A stretch of DNA of 64,000 bases from Sedimentisphaera sp050251615 (GCA_050251615.1 JBFWMM010000001.1:1-64000); one strand, 5' to 3'. Shown: positions 8,242 through 17,430, counted from the stretch's first letter. The notes: a model not told the origin generated them from the letters alone. Numbers and translations are program-made.

Positions 8242-10899
8242 ATGAAGCTGACAAAAACGGCTACGTCAATTATGCTCATTTTACTCTCAACCGCTGCGAT
8301 AGCTCGCGTTGAGATTACCACCGCCTACGGCAACGGCGCCGACACCTGCATCTCAAACGACGGCAACAAGTCACATACGTATGTTGGCGGTTCGTCGAGC
8401 AGCGCCGAAACGCGCCATTATGACGGCGTGCGCGCGAAGGCGGCGGTTTACCGTTTCGACATAAGCGAAGTGAAAGGAGACCTCTCCGGGGCATACATCA
8501 CGCTCGATTTGTTTTCCGCAACGAGAAGCCGCACGATGAATCTGTATGCGCTTGCCGATTGCGAAGGGGACGCATGGAATGAAGCAAGCGCAAACTACGG
8601 CAACTTCCCCGGGATGGCCGAACCCTACGACGACGGCTACCTTCACTACGATGAAGCGATGTATTCAGTCGCGGGCACTATCGCAACTGTAGCGGGGACA
8701 GACTGGAACGTCTTGACGACAGTAACTTCAACCGAGCTCGACTCCGCTGTTTTCGCCGCCGACACGAACGGTCTGGTTACGTTTTTGATTTATCAGGAAG
8801 GCAGCGACAGCGCCGCCGATTCCTATTTCATTACGAAAGAAGCGACAAACGAGGGGGCTGTTTTGCCGACGCTCGTTTTCCCGAACGCCACGATAGAGGA
8901 GGTGGTCGAGATTAAAAGGCCGCGTCTTGTGGAGCGGTTGGACCGCGGGACTGTTGCGGTAGCTTCGGGGGGTGGCATATACGTCGGCTGGCGTATGCTC
9001 GGCACCGAGACATACGAAACCGGCTACAATGTGTATCGAGGCGATTTCAAGCTCAACTCAACCCCCATCACCGCCTCAACGAACTTCTTCGATGCTTCCG
9101 GCAGCGTGAATGATACATACAGCATTGCTGCTGTCGTTGACGGGGAAGAGCAGGAGCTGTCAAAGGGTAAATGGCCTTGGGATTACTACTGCCACGACAT
9201 CGACTTGAACAGGCCGGCCGGCGGCACAACCCCAGATTCTGTCGATTATACGTACAGCCCCAATGACGCAAGCGTCGGCGACCTCGACGGCGACGGGCGC
9301 TATGAAATAGTGCTTAAATGGGATCCTTCCAACTCAAAGGACAACGCTCAGAGCGGCTATACAGGCAACGTTCTCATAGACGCATATACAATCTCCGGCA
9401 AGCAGTTCTGGCGCATTGATCTTGGAATCAATATCCGCGCAGGCTCGCATTACACGCAGTTTATGGTCTATGACTTCGACTGCGACGGCTACAGCGAGCT
9501 CATCTGCAAGACAGCCGACGGCACCGTTGACGGGCTTGGCAATATTATCGGGAATGCCTCCGCAGACTACCGCGGCACAGACGGCCGCATCCTCAATGGC
9601 CCTGAGTATCTGACCGTCTTTGACGGTCGTACAGGCGCGGCTCTGGATACGGTGGATTTTGAGCCGGCCAGAGGGGCTGTGAGCGATTGGGGCGACAGCT
9701 ACGGCAACCGCTGCGACAGATTCCTTGCATGCGTAGCCTATCTTGACGGAGCCACGCCGAGTGTCGTGATGACGCGCGGCTACTACGAAAAGACAATGCT
9801 CGCCGCCTATGACTGGGACGGCAGCAATCTTTCCCTGCGCTGGATTTTTGACAGTGATGATGACGGCAACAGCGCGTACGCAAGACAGGGCAATCACAAC
9901 CTCAGCGTGGCAGATGTTGACGGTGACGGCAAAGACGAAATCGTTTTCGGCTCCTGCACGTTCGATGATGACGGCACCGGCCTCTACTCAACGGGGCTCG
10001 GTCATGGCGACGCCATGCATGTAACCGATATGGATCCGACAAGGCCGGGCCTTGAGGTATGGCAGTGCCATGAGAGCAGCGCGGCCGGCGCAACGTACCG
10101 TGATGCGGCGACAGGCGAAATTATCTGGGAGCATTACAACTCCGGAGATGTGGGACGCTGTATGGCGGGCCAGATTGACACTGATTATCTGGGCTATCAG
10201 GTCTGGTCGTATGCGGCAGATGGTACATACTTCGCCGATGGTACGCAGATAAGCACGAGCCGTATGGGGCAGAGCGGTTCTGTCTGGTGGACGGCGGATT
10301 TGCAGCGCGAGATGCTCAACGCCGTTGACGGAAACGGCAGAAACCCCGCGATGGATAAGTGGAGCAGCAGCTCAAAAAGCGGCTACCGCCTGATAAGCCT
10401 GTACAGCGTACCCGAATCATACGGCACAAACCTGAACAATTCCACAAAGGCCAATGCCTGCCTCGTAGCCGATATCATCGGCGACTGGCGCGAGGAGATG
10501 ATTATGCGCTCCAGCGACAACACGAAGTTGCGCTTTTTCACTACGACAGACCTCACCGAACAGCGTATGCCGACGCTTATGCACGATTCGCAGTACCGCC
10601 TCGGTATTGCCTGGCAGAATGTTGCGTACAACCAGCCTGCGTACCCGAGCTTCTATCTCGGTGAGGGTATGGATGCGGCGCCTCTGCCCGATATTATGAC
10701 GATTACCCCGCGCTTTAATCCGGCTGATATAGTCGCAGACGGCAAGGTTGACTTGATCGACCTTGCGGCCCTGACTGCGCAGTGGACGGGCGGCATTGCC
10801 GAACCAAACGCGGATATTGCGCCGGCAGGTGGCGGTGATGGTGTAGTTAACGAGGCGGATTTGATGGTATTCGCGGATAACTGGCTCGCGCAACCGTAG
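8242..10899 (+). CDS. Secreted rhamnogalacturonan lyase (PL11) with dockerin-like C-terminus
   Basis: An 885-residue exported enzyme. A signal peptide (about residues 1-22, ending TAAIA) is followed by a DNRLRE/CBM96-like beta-sandwich (about 23-215). The PL11 catalytic propeller (about 225-825) has RPRLVERLDRGTVAV, KWPWDYYCHDIDL and repeated Asp-rich calcium loops (GDLDGDGRYEIVLKWDPSN, VADVDGDGKDEIVFGS). PL11 enzymes cleave the rhamnose-galacturonate backbone of rhamnogalacturonan I by beta-elimination. The last 55 residues (DIVADGKVDLIDL, then GDGVVNEADLMVFADNW) form a dockerin-like pair. No cohesin or scaffoldin gene is in the window, so the partner is unknown. Confidence 0.9.
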   Translation: MKLTKTATSIMLILLSTAAIARVEITTAYGNGADTCISNDGNKSHTYVGGSSSSAETRHYDGVRAKAAVYRFDISEVKGDLSGAYITLDLFSATRSRTMNLYALADCEGDAWNEASANYGNFPGMAEPYDDGYLHYDEAMYSVAGTIATVAGTDWNVLTTVTSTELDSAVFAADTNGLVTFLIYQEGSDSAADSYFITKEATNEGAVLPTLVFPNATIEEVVEIKRPRLVERLDRGTVAVASGGGIYVGWRMLGTETYETGYNVYRGDFKLNSTPITASTNFFDASGSVNDTYSIAAVVDGEEQELSKGKWPWDYYCHDIDLNRPAGGTTPDSVDYTYSPNDASVGDLDGDGRYEIVLKWDPSNSKDNAQSGYTGNVLIDAYTISGKQFWRIDLGINIRAGSHYTQFMVYDFDCDGYSELICKTADGTVDGLGNIIGNASADYRGTDGRILNGPEYLTVFDGRTGAALDTVDFEPARGAVSDWGDSYGNRCDRFLACVAYLDGATPSVVMTRGYYEKTMLAAYDWDGSNLSLRWIFDSDDDGNSAYARQGNHNLSVADVDGDGKDEIVFGSCTFDDDGTGLYSTGLGHGDAMHVTDMDPTRPGLEVWQCHESSAAGATYRDAATGEIIWEHYNSGDVGRCMAGQIDTDYLGYQVWSYAADGTYFADGTQISTSRMGQSGSVWWTADLQREMLNAVDGNGRNPAMDKWSSSSKSGYRLISLYSVPESYGTNLNNSTKANACLVADIIGDWREEMIMRSSDNTKLRFFTTTDLTEQRMPTLMHDSQYRLGIAWQNVAYNQPAYPSFYLGEGMDAAPLPDIMTITPRFNPADIVADGKVDLIDLAALTAQWTGGIAEPNADIAPAGGGDGVVNEADLMVFADNWLAQP

Positions 10900-10962
10900 G
10901 GGCTCGGGTTCATCGCGCCCACGTCCCTATCCCACGGATAATATGCGTGCGTAACGCGGCAT

Positions 10963-10984
10963 GAGACGCAAGATTTTGCGTCTC
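10963..10984. repeat. REP-like palindrome
   Basis: A perfect 9-bp inverted repeat, GAGACGCAA / TTGCGTCTC, around a GATT loop, shortly after the lyase stop codon. It has no T-run, so it is not a classical terminator. Its core resembles one arm of the hairpin at 2-32. Confidence 0.55.
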
Positions 10985-11031
10985 TACGCAGATTGTTATA
11001 TCAATCCGTAATGACGCCTACGAAAACAGCG

Positions 11032-11157
11032 CAACATTGGCGGGGTGCCTGCGCGCCTCCGCTCTTCGCGAGCAGGCTTTATGTTCGATTGAGAATCATT
11101 TCACGCGCGAACGGCTCGCAGAAAGAGTGGTGCTTCGCAAGAAGCCCGCCAATGTTG
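11032..11157. repeat. 126-bp element bounded by 13-bp perfect inverted repeats
   Basis: CAACATTGGCGGG (11032-11044) is repeated exactly in inverted form at 11145-11157. The 100 bases between contain nested hairpins (GCCTGC/GCAGGC around 11047-11077) and no open reading frame of note. The right arm ends just before the stop of the CPBP gene. The form is that of a small non-autonomous element or REP-type structure. Confidence 0.5.
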
Positions 11158-11163
11158 GAGAAG

Positions 11164-11994
11164 TCAAACGCCAGAAATAAGCGAGCCGGCAAAGCTGATG
11201 AGGTTGAACAGGCTGTGCATAAAGAAGCAGAGCAGCAGTGAGCGATTGCGCTCGTACAATGTGCCAAGGATAAAAGCGAAGGCGAACAGCGCGGGCCAGT
11301 GCGTCCAGATCGTCATGCCGTGTACGGCCGCAAATACGGCGGCTGTTATGCAGATTGCCGTCATGGGGCGGGCGCCTTTTGAGACGATGCTGCCCTGGAG
11401 CAGGCCGCGGAACAGCAATTCCTCGGCAAATGGCGTTACCAGCACTACATTAACACCCATCGCAAGCACGGCAAGCAGATACACCGGCGAGCCCTTGTCT
11501 GCCCTGATTTCTTCGAGGAACGGATGATTCTGTTTGAGGAAGTCTTCGTTTATCAGGCCTGCGAGCAATCCGGAAACGGTTGCCAGCAGCGCAATGAACG
11601 GGTACAAAATCAGTATTATCCGCATCGCCTCAATGAGCCTTGCGCGCGGGTTTTCGCGGTAAAGGCCGATGTCCTCAAGGCCACGGTTCGTTAAATATCT
11701 CACAGCCATCAGGACAATCCATACAGAAGCCGCGCCTGATATGGCCATAGCCGTCTGCTTAGGTGCGATGGAGCCGGGGAAAAGCTTGTTTGCAACGGTA
11801 ACACCGACTGAAGCGAACAGTATGTACAGGCCTGTCGCCAGAAGGACAAGAGAACCGGGCACATCTCTGTTCCAGCAGTATTCGTTGATCTGCCTGATGC
11901 TGAAATGAGCCGAGCGCTGCAACCTGAAAACAATCAGGGCTGCGATTATGAGCCAGATGGTTATGAGCCAGTTTATGTATTGATCTATGTTCAT
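11164..11994 (-). CDS. CPBP-family intramembrane metalloprotease
   Basis: A 276-residue membrane protein with about seven hydrophobic segments. It carries the CPBP (Abi/CAAX protease) motifs: EELLFRGLLQG, the double-Glu plus Arg motif, and later histidines in AAVHGMTIWTH and CFFMHSLFNLISF. Such proteins are prenyl-protein protease relatives or bacteriocin-immunity-like membrane proteases; the substrate here cannot be told. It is a single gene, divergent from the def operon, with AAGAAAGAAG before the ATG. Confidence 0.85.
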   Translation of the reverse strand: MNIDQYINWLITIWLIIAALIVFRLQRSAHFSIRQINEYCWNRDVPGSLVLLATGLYILFASVGVTVANKLFPGSIAPKQTAMAISGAASVWIVLMAVRYLTNRGLEDIGLYRENPRARLIEAMRIILILYPFIALLATVSGLLAGLINEDFLKQNHPFLEEIRADKGSPVYLLAVLAMGVNVVLVTPFAEELLFRGLLQGSIVSKGARPMTAICITAAVFAAVHGMTIWTHWPALFAFAFILGTLYERNRSLLLCFFMHSLFNLISFAGSLISGV

Positions 11995-12173
11995 TCTTCT
12001 TTCTTTTCAGTTTATTGAATTGCTGGATAAATCGTACCTTTTACGGCGATATGGTCAAGCTGTACAGGCATAAAACACTGGAATAATAATCTGTTTGGAC
12101 TAAAATAATCATTTCGGCAGTATTGGGAGCATGCAACTCAGCAAGGCTCCATTTTCTCCGGAGAAGCTTAAGT

Positions 12174-12701
12174 ATGAAGATAGATCTTGAAAAAAGCAGA
12201 CTGGTAAAATGGCCGGCCCCGGTACTCAAAAGCAGGGCTGAACCAATTGACGTGATAGACGATGATATCCGCACCCTTGCAGAGAGGATGCTGGATATTA
12301 TGATCGAGTCCAACGGTATAGGCCTGGCGGCCCCGCAAGCGAATCAGCCTTTGCGGATGTTTGTCATATCGCTTGAGGCGGACAAAGAAAACGCCATTGT
12401 TTTCATAAATCCCGAGATTAAGCCATATGGCCCCGTTACGCCCATGGAAGAGGGCTGTTTGTCTGTGCCTGGGATGCACCCGAAAATTACTCGCCCGTCG
12501 AGAGTGAAGATAACGGCGCTGAACCTTGAAGGTGAGCAGTTCACAATCGATGCAGGCGACCTTCTGGCAAAGTGCATCCAACACGAATACGACCATCTTG
12601 AAGGCAAAACCATCGCTGACCGCATGAGCAGAATGTCGCGTATGCGTTTCAGGCCGATGCTTGAAGAGCTTAAAAAACATTATAAGGACAGGCCTTTATG
12701 A
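12174..12701 (+). CDS. def: Peptide deformylase
   Basis: 175 residues from the ATG at 12174 (MKIDLEKSRL), with GGAG at 12160-12163 as ribosome binding site; an upstream in-frame TTG is less likely. All three family motifs are present: GIGLAAPQ, EGCLSVPG and QHEYDHLEGK (Cys and two His bind the metal, Glu is catalytic). It removes the formyl group from nascent proteins. The stop overlaps the fmt start by four bases, the classic def-fmt pairing. Confidence 0.96.
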   Translation: MKIDLEKSRLVKWPAPVLKSRAEPIDVIDDDIRTLAERMLDIMIESNGIGLAAPQANQPLRMFVISLEADKENAIVFINPEIKPYGPVTPMEEGCLSVPGMHPKITRPSRVKITALNLEGEQFTIDAGDLLAKCIQHEYDHLEGKTIADRMSRMSRMRFRPMLEELKKHYKDRPL

Positions 12702-13651
12702 GGATATTTTTCTGTGGTTCAGGCAGTTTCGGTATTCCCTGTCTTGAAGCTCTCAGGCTCAGCGAGCACGAGATTGTGCATATAGTAACCCAGCCCGCTC
12801 ACAAAGCCGGCCGAGGCAGGAAATTGCGCCCGACAGATGTTGCGCAGTGGGCTCAGGAGCATAATGTGCCATATTCCGAGTTTGCGAATATCAATTCTGA
12901 TGAGTCGATGGAGCTTGCACGCTCTTTGAAGCCGGACTTGTTTGTGGTGATAGCGTTCGGGCAGAAGATATCGCAGGATTTCATCAGTATCGCAACACAC
13001 GAAGCGATCAATGTGCATGGTTCGCTTCTGCCGGCATACCGCGGCGCGGCTCCAATCAACTGGGCAATCATCAACGGTGAAGATCATACCGGCGTTACAA
13101 TTATCACATTGGCAGAACGGATGGACGCGGGGCTTATGCTTGGCAAATCACGCATACCGATCCTCTCCGATGACAACGCCTCAACCGTACACGATAAGCT
13201 CGCGAACATAAGCGCACCGCTTCTGCTCGAAACCATAGACAAAATCGCCGACGGCACCGTCATCCACGAGGTGCAGGATGAGAGCGAAGTTACCATAGCA
13301 CGCAAGCTCAAGAAGAGCGACGGCGTCATAGACTGGACAGAAAGCGCCAAGCGAATCGCAAATAAAGTGCGCGGATTCTGGCCCTGGCCTGAAGCGCAGA
13401 CCTGGTACAGGGCCGGTTGCACCGGCAAGGTGATAAGGGTGATAATTGCGGCGGCTGAGGCCGTTGAGCGCTGCGGAGGCGGTGCGGCGGGCTCGTTCGA
13501 TGAGAATATGAATGTGGTTTGCGGCAGCGGGGCGCTTAAAATACATTTCCTCAAGCCCGATAACAGCCATCTTATGGATTTTAAATCGTTTGAAAACGGC
13601 AGATGCGGCGGCCCCGACGACCTCTTCCTCAGCAGTGAACCGGCGCTATGA
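12698..13651 (+). CDS. fmt: Methionyl-tRNA formyltransferase
   Basis: A 317-residue enzyme that formylates initiator Met-tRNA with 10-formyl-tetrahydrofolate. The N-terminal formyltransferase fold includes INVHGSLLPAYRGAAPINWAI with the catalytic Asn/His, and GVTIITLAERMDAGLML. The C-terminal tRNA-binding domain begins around residue 205. It overlaps both def upstream and rsmB downstream by four bases, so the three genes form a tight operon. Confidence 0.95.
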   Translation: MRIFFCGSGSFGIPCLEALRLSEHEIVHIVTQPAHKAGRGRKLRPTDVAQWAQEHNVPYSEFANINSDESMELARSLKPDLFVVIAFGQKISQDFISIATHEAINVHGSLLPAYRGAAPINWAIINGEDHTGVTIITLAERMDAGLMLGKSRIPILSDDNASTVHDKLANISAPLLLETIDKIADGTVIHEVQDESEVTIARKLKKSDGVIDWTESAKRIANKVRGFWPWPEAQTWYRAGCTGKVIRVIIAAAEAVERCGGGAAGSFDENMNVVCGSGALKIHFLKPDNSHLMDFKSFENGRCGGPDDLFLSSEPAL

Positions 13652-14985
13652 ACGATAGAGCCCTTGTGCTGAAAGCGATTACGGCCTTTGCACCGAAGTT
13701 TGCCGGCAGCGAGCGCTTGATCAGCGCGGCTCTTGAGCGTGCGCGAAGCCGTGCGTTTGTGAACGAGCTGTGTTGCGGAACTATCCGAAATATCCCCCTT
13801 TGTGATTTCGTTATGCGCGAGGTTGCGGGTGTGAAGGAGGAGCGTACGCCGCCGAGAGCTATGGCGATTTTGCGTTGTGCTCTCTATGAGATTCTTCTTT
13901 GCCCTGCACAGAAGGAATACGCGATTGTGAATGAGTGGGTGGAGCTGGCCGGCGGCAGAAAACAGCGCGGCTTCATAAACGGCGTTTTGAGGGCAGTACT
14001 CCGCGCCGTGGCAAACAGAGAGTCTTCAGCAAGCGCAGGTGCAAGGGTGTTGCCGAATCCCGCAGGCGCCGGCTGTGAGTTTACCGCAGACATTCTCACC
14101 TCACCTTCCATTGATTTGGTGGCTTATCTCTCGCAGGCGTATTCTCTGCCTCTCTGGCTCGTCAAGGGCTGGATAAACGAGCGCGGAGAGGAGGCCGCGA
14201 AAGGTATGTGTGCAGGTTCAAACAGAAAGCCTGCGGTGTATCTGCGCCCCAACAGTCTCAAAACTACCCCCGAGCTACTCAAAATCCGCCTTGAAGAGGC
14301 CGGCGCAACGGTAGCGCAGGCAGGCGAAATGCTCGTGCTTGAGGGCGCGCCGGTGCCGATGAACAAGCTGCCAGGATTTACGGAGGGGTTTTTCTGCGCG
14401 CAGGACATCACAGCGTCTGAAGTGGGGCGGTTTATCGCTCCGGAAAAGGATTCTGTTATTTTGGATTTATGTTCGGCCCCCGGAACGAAAGCAACTCATC
14501 TTGCGGAGCTTCTCGGCGGAAGCGGGCAGGTTATCGCGACGGATATAAACCCGAAGCGATTGCAGCTTGTCGAGGAAAACAAGCGTCGGCTCGGTCTGGA
14601 TAATCTCGTTGTCGTTCATTATGACGATGCGCGTGAATATGTCCGTTCGCTCGGCCGTCTTGATGCGCTGCTTCTTGATGTTCCATGTTCCAATACGGGA
14701 GTGCTTGCCAGGAGGCTTGATGTGCGTTACCGGCTCACCCCCGATTCAATCGCCGCACTTACAACTTTACAGTTTGATATTGTCGCCCGAGCGCTCGAGT
14801 TTTTTCGGCAGGCTTCAACCGTCTTTTACAGTACTTGCAGTGCGGAAAAAAGTGAGAATGACCATATTGTGCACAATCTTGAAGGGATTGTTTCCAAGCT
14901 TACCGCTTCTTGCAGTCAAACCACCCTCCCATCAGCCGTAACTTACGGCCACGACGGAGGTTACATCGCAAAACTAACCCGCTGA
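13648..14985 (+). CDS. rsmB: 16S rRNA (cytosine-C5) methyltransferase, RsmB family
   Basis: A 445-residue protein with an N-terminal NusB-like RNA-binding domain (about 1-140) and a C-terminal SAM-dependent methyltransferase domain. Visible motifs are LDLCSAPGTKATHLAELLGG (SAM binding), LLDVPCSNTGVLARR (catalytic Pro-Cys) and VFYSTCSAEKSEND (second Cys of motif VI). RsmB methylates C967 of 16S rRNA in E. coli. It is the third gene of def-fmt-rsmB. Confidence 0.92.
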   Translation: MNDRALVLKAITAFAPKFAGSERLISAALERARSRAFVNELCCGTIRNIPLCDFVMREVAGVKEERTPPRAMAILRCALYEILLCPAQKEYAIVNEWVELAGGRKQRGFINGVLRAVLRAVANRESSASAGARVLPNPAGAGCEFTADILTSPSIDLVAYLSQAYSLPLWLVKGWINERGEEAAKGMCAGSNRKPAVYLRPNSLKTTPELLKIRLEEAGATVAQAGEMLVLEGAPVPMNKLPGFTEGFFCAQDITASEVGRFIAPEKDSVILDLCSAPGTKATHLAELLGGSGQVIATDINPKRLQLVEENKRRLGLDNLVVVHYDDAREYVRSLGRLDALLLDVPCSNTGVLARRLDVRYRLTPDSIAALTTLQFDIVARALEFFRQASTVFYSTCSAEKSENDHIVHNLEGIVSKLTASCSQTTLPSAVTYGHDGGYIAKLTR

Positions 14986-15230
14986 ATCAGCGCTTTTTTC
15001 TTCGTTTCACCAAACCCTAATTCACAAGTTTTACACAATATGGGTTTAGACCGTGTAAAACTCGTGCCTGAAAAAAAAACTTCGTGTGTAAGTGCTTGTC
15101 TTTCGGCGGGCTGTGAGCTGTGGAAAAGAAACCGCCCTGAAGGCGGTTGATTAGATTCTCGTTAGGCTTATCATTTTGCACAGTTGTTTTATGTTTATTT
15201 TGATTCAATTTCAGAACGAAGGAGAACCCT
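14986..15230. other. Region upstream of dnaA with DnaA-box-like sites and inverted repeats
   Basis: A 245-bp non-coding stretch. Near-matches to the DnaA box TTATCCACA are TTTTCCACA on the minus strand (15127-15119, 8 of 9), TTTTACACA (15029-15037, 7 of 9) and TTTTGCACA (15174-15182, 7 of 9). A 14-bp inverted repeat with one mismatch lies at 15023-15036 / 15053-15066. An AT-rich stretch precedes the dnaA ribosome binding site. This could be an origin region or dnaA autoregulation; the number of boxes is small for an origin. Confidence 0.4.
15130..15148 (-). terminator. Terminator-like hairpin (best read on the minus strand)
   Basis: A 7-bp perfect stem AACCGCC / GGCGGTT with a 5-base loop. 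On the minus strand it is followed by TCTTTT, giving a good intrinsic terminator form; on the plus strand the T-run is poor. It lies between rsmB and dnaA, so it may also end rsmB transcription weakly. Confidence 0.5.
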
Positions 15231-16604
15231 TTGAAGACACCTGCGGACAACACCGCAAGCCTGTTCAAATCGCACCTGCTCGAGCGTATCGGTGAAGATA
15301 AGTTCGAGATGTGGTTCGGCCAGATAGGCATGGACTTCGACGGGGATGAACTCCTCCTTTCGGTTCCCAATGCGTTTGTCGAAAAGATGGTTCGCCGTAC
15401 GCATCTTTCGCTACTCAAGGACGTTTCCGAAAGCACCTTCGGCAGAGAGTTCAACGTGCGTTTTGCTCTGCCGCAAGCAGCTGCGGCTCCTGCGCGAAGG
15501 CCCAAAGCGCCGGCCGTAATGACAAGGCCCGTGGTCGTGGAAGACAGCCCCGCAACCCCCCCGCGATGCAGCCTTGACGATTTTATCGTTGGAGAAAAAA
15601 ACAGGATGGCTTTCCGTGCGGCCAAGGCGTTTGTCAGTACAGAGGGCGGCCTCTATAATCCGCTTTTCTTCTACGGCTCCTACGGGCTCGGCAAGACGCT
15701 CCTGCTCCGTGCTGTGGTAAGCGAGTGTAAAGCGGCCAATCCCTCAAAGAGATGCCTCTATATCTCGGCTGAGGATTTTACAAACCAGTACGTCAGCTGC
15801 ACGCGCCGCAAAGAGATGCACACATTCAGGAATAAATTTCGCAATGTTGATGTACTCGCGATAGACGACATACACTTCCTTGCCAACAAAAAAGGTACGC
15901 AGGAGGAATTTCTCAATACGTTCAACTCCATTGATATTGCTAACAAGAAGATTGTCCTCGCCTCCGATTCACACCCGACGATGATCGAAGAGCTTACCGA
16001 CAGCCTTGTGAGCAGGTTTGTCTCGGGGATGGTTGTTAAAATGGAGATGCCAGAGTACGAAACGCGCCGCAAAATTGCCATCGCCAGGGCATATTCGCTC
16101 GGCTTCAAGATGAGCGAGGACGTGGCCGATTATATCGCCCGCACTATCACAACCAGCGTGCGTGAGCTTGAGGGGGCTGTAAAGAAGCTCTCGGCGCAGA
16201 AAGTGCTGCTTGGAGAAGACGTGTCGATTTCTTCGGCTCAATACCTGCTCAGTGATCAGGTAACACGTTCCTGCTGCCGTATCAGCACCGATGACGTTGT
16301 CAGTGCTGCGGCGACATACTTCGGCGTGCCGATGAGAGAAATGCGCTCCGATTCGAGAACCAGGTCAGTCAGTCTGGCAAGGTCGGTTGCAATGTTTCTT
16401 CTGCGCGAAAAAACAGACCTCTCTTTCCCCGAAATCGGCAAAATTTTCGGCGGAAAGAATCACGCCACCGCAATACAGGCGTGCAAACGCATAACGAAAT
16501 GTATTTCCGATGATGCCACCGTAAGCTGGAAACACAACGGAATCCGCCGCACTGAAAAAATTCGTCCCATCCTGAAACAGCTGACTGAATCAGTCAGCAT
16601 GTGA
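15231..16604 (+). CDS. dnaA: Chromosomal replication initiator protein DnaA
   Basis: 457 residues with full DnaA architecture: domain I (1-80), a short Ala/Pro-rich linker (81-110), the AAA+ domain (about 113-330) and the C-terminal DNA-binding domain. Walker A is GSYGLGKT (149-156), Walker B DVLAIDDIHF (around 202), and domain IV keeps FPEIGKIFGGKNHATAIQA. The start is TTG, chosen because AAGGAG sits 6 bases upstream. Walker A differs from the usual GGVGLGKTH in lacking the His after GKT. dnaN does not follow; a CAT-like gene does. Confidence 0.9.
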   Translation: MKTPADNTASLFKSHLLERIGEDKFEMWFGQIGMDFDGDELLLSVPNAFVEKMVRRTHLSLLKDVSESTFGREFNVRFALPQAAAAPARRPKAPAVMTRPVVVEDSPATPPRCSLDDFIVGEKNRMAFRAAKAFVSTEGGLYNPLFFYGSYGLGKTLLLRAVVSECKAANPSKRCLYISAEDFTNQYVSCTRRKEMHTFRNKFRNVDVLAIDDIHFLANKKGTQEEFLNTFNSIDIANKKIVLASDSHPTMIEELTDSLVSRFVSGMVVKMEMPEYETRRKIAIARAYSLGFKMSEDVADYIARTITTSVRELEGAVKKLSAQKVLLGEDVSISSAQYLLSDQVTRSCCRISTDDVVSAAATYFGVPMREMRSDSRTRSVSLARSVAMFLLREKTDLSFPEIGKIFGGKNHATAIQACKRITKCISDDATVSWKHNGIRRTEKIRPILKQLTESVSM

Positions 16605-16614
16605 GGCAGCTCGA

Positions 16615-17334
16615 ATGAGAGATTTTACCGTACATACGCAGATAACCACTGCCTACATACTCGAAATGTATGCCGGAAGGGAAGTGGATATAGAATCATA
16701 TCACGATTACCCCCGCTTTGCACTGGAATACTTTCGCGATGAATCGGAGATCATAGACCCGAATCTGCATATCACCGTTGAGGCGGATGTAACGCGGTTG
16801 CGCGTGAGCTTCGATTCGATTCCGGAGGGAGAGAGAGCATCATTTACATCCTTCTTGATATGGAAGCTGCTCACTGCCGCGAAAAGCGTGGAGTTTATGT
16901 CGTTCAGATACATTGACGGCAAATGGTACCGCTTCGACAACCTCCCTCTGTTTTTCCCTGTAGCGATAGGCGGAGAGAAGCGCTTCGGGGAGGTGGTTAT
17001 TGAAAACGCCTCCAATATGGCGTATCAAGAGTTTGCAGAGGTGTACAGTGAAAGGCTCGCCATTGCCCGCCGCGAAGATGTGGACTATCAGCCTGTGCCC
17101 AATGAGCTGTGGAAAAATATGTGGTTTATAGGCAACCTCAACTATATGCGCTTCACATCCTTTGCCATACATCTCAACAAGGCAGATACGGCTCGCCCCG
17201 TATTCTACTTCGGCAGGCGCTTTGAAAGAGAAGGCCGCCTTTATGCGCCGTTGTACTGCCGCATAGACCATTCCATCGGAGACCCGTACGTGATAAATCA
17301 GGTCGTTGAGCGCTTTGAGGCGCCAATAATCTAA
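16615..17334 (+). CDS. Chloramphenicol-acetyltransferase-fold acyltransferase
   Basis: A 239-residue protein that looks like the CAT family. An LHITVEADVTRLRVSF segment is followed by FTSFLIWKLLTAAKSVEFMSFRY, as in CAT, and the C-terminal CRIDHSIGDPYVINQVVERF carries an HxxxD motif at the place of the CAT catalytic HHxxxDG. Only one of the usual two adjacent His residues is present (DH). The acyl acceptor is unknown and resistance should not be assumed. It begins 10 bp after dnaA and is probably cotranscribed. Confidence 0.6.
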   Translation: MRDFTVHTQITTAYILEMYAGREVDIESYHDYPRFALEYFRDESEIIDPNLHITVEADVTRLRVSFDSIPEGERASFTSFLIWKLLTAAKSVEFMSFRYIDGKWYRFDNLPLFFPVAIGGEKRFGEVVIENASNMAYQEFAEVYSERLAIARREDVDYQPVPNELWKNMWFIGNLNYMRFTSFAIHLNKADTARPVFYFGRRFEREGRLYAPLYCRIDHSIGDPYVINQVVERFEAPII

Positions 17335-17430
17335 AATCAACGCTTTGGCGTATTGTTTCCTTTTCGCGCACCGCTATAATACCGAATCGGTTTTGTGTGT
17401 GAATTTTTTTCACCGCAACCGGCGCAGGTC

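Noticed and set aside
7866..8321. A 151-codon minus-strand frame spanning the cas3 / lyase gap
   Set aside because: It overlaps the start of both real genes and resembles no protein; the region is better explained as a divergent promoter region.
10963..10984. Terminator for the rhamnogalacturonan lyase
   Set aside because: No T-run on either side; the palindrome fits a REP-like element better.
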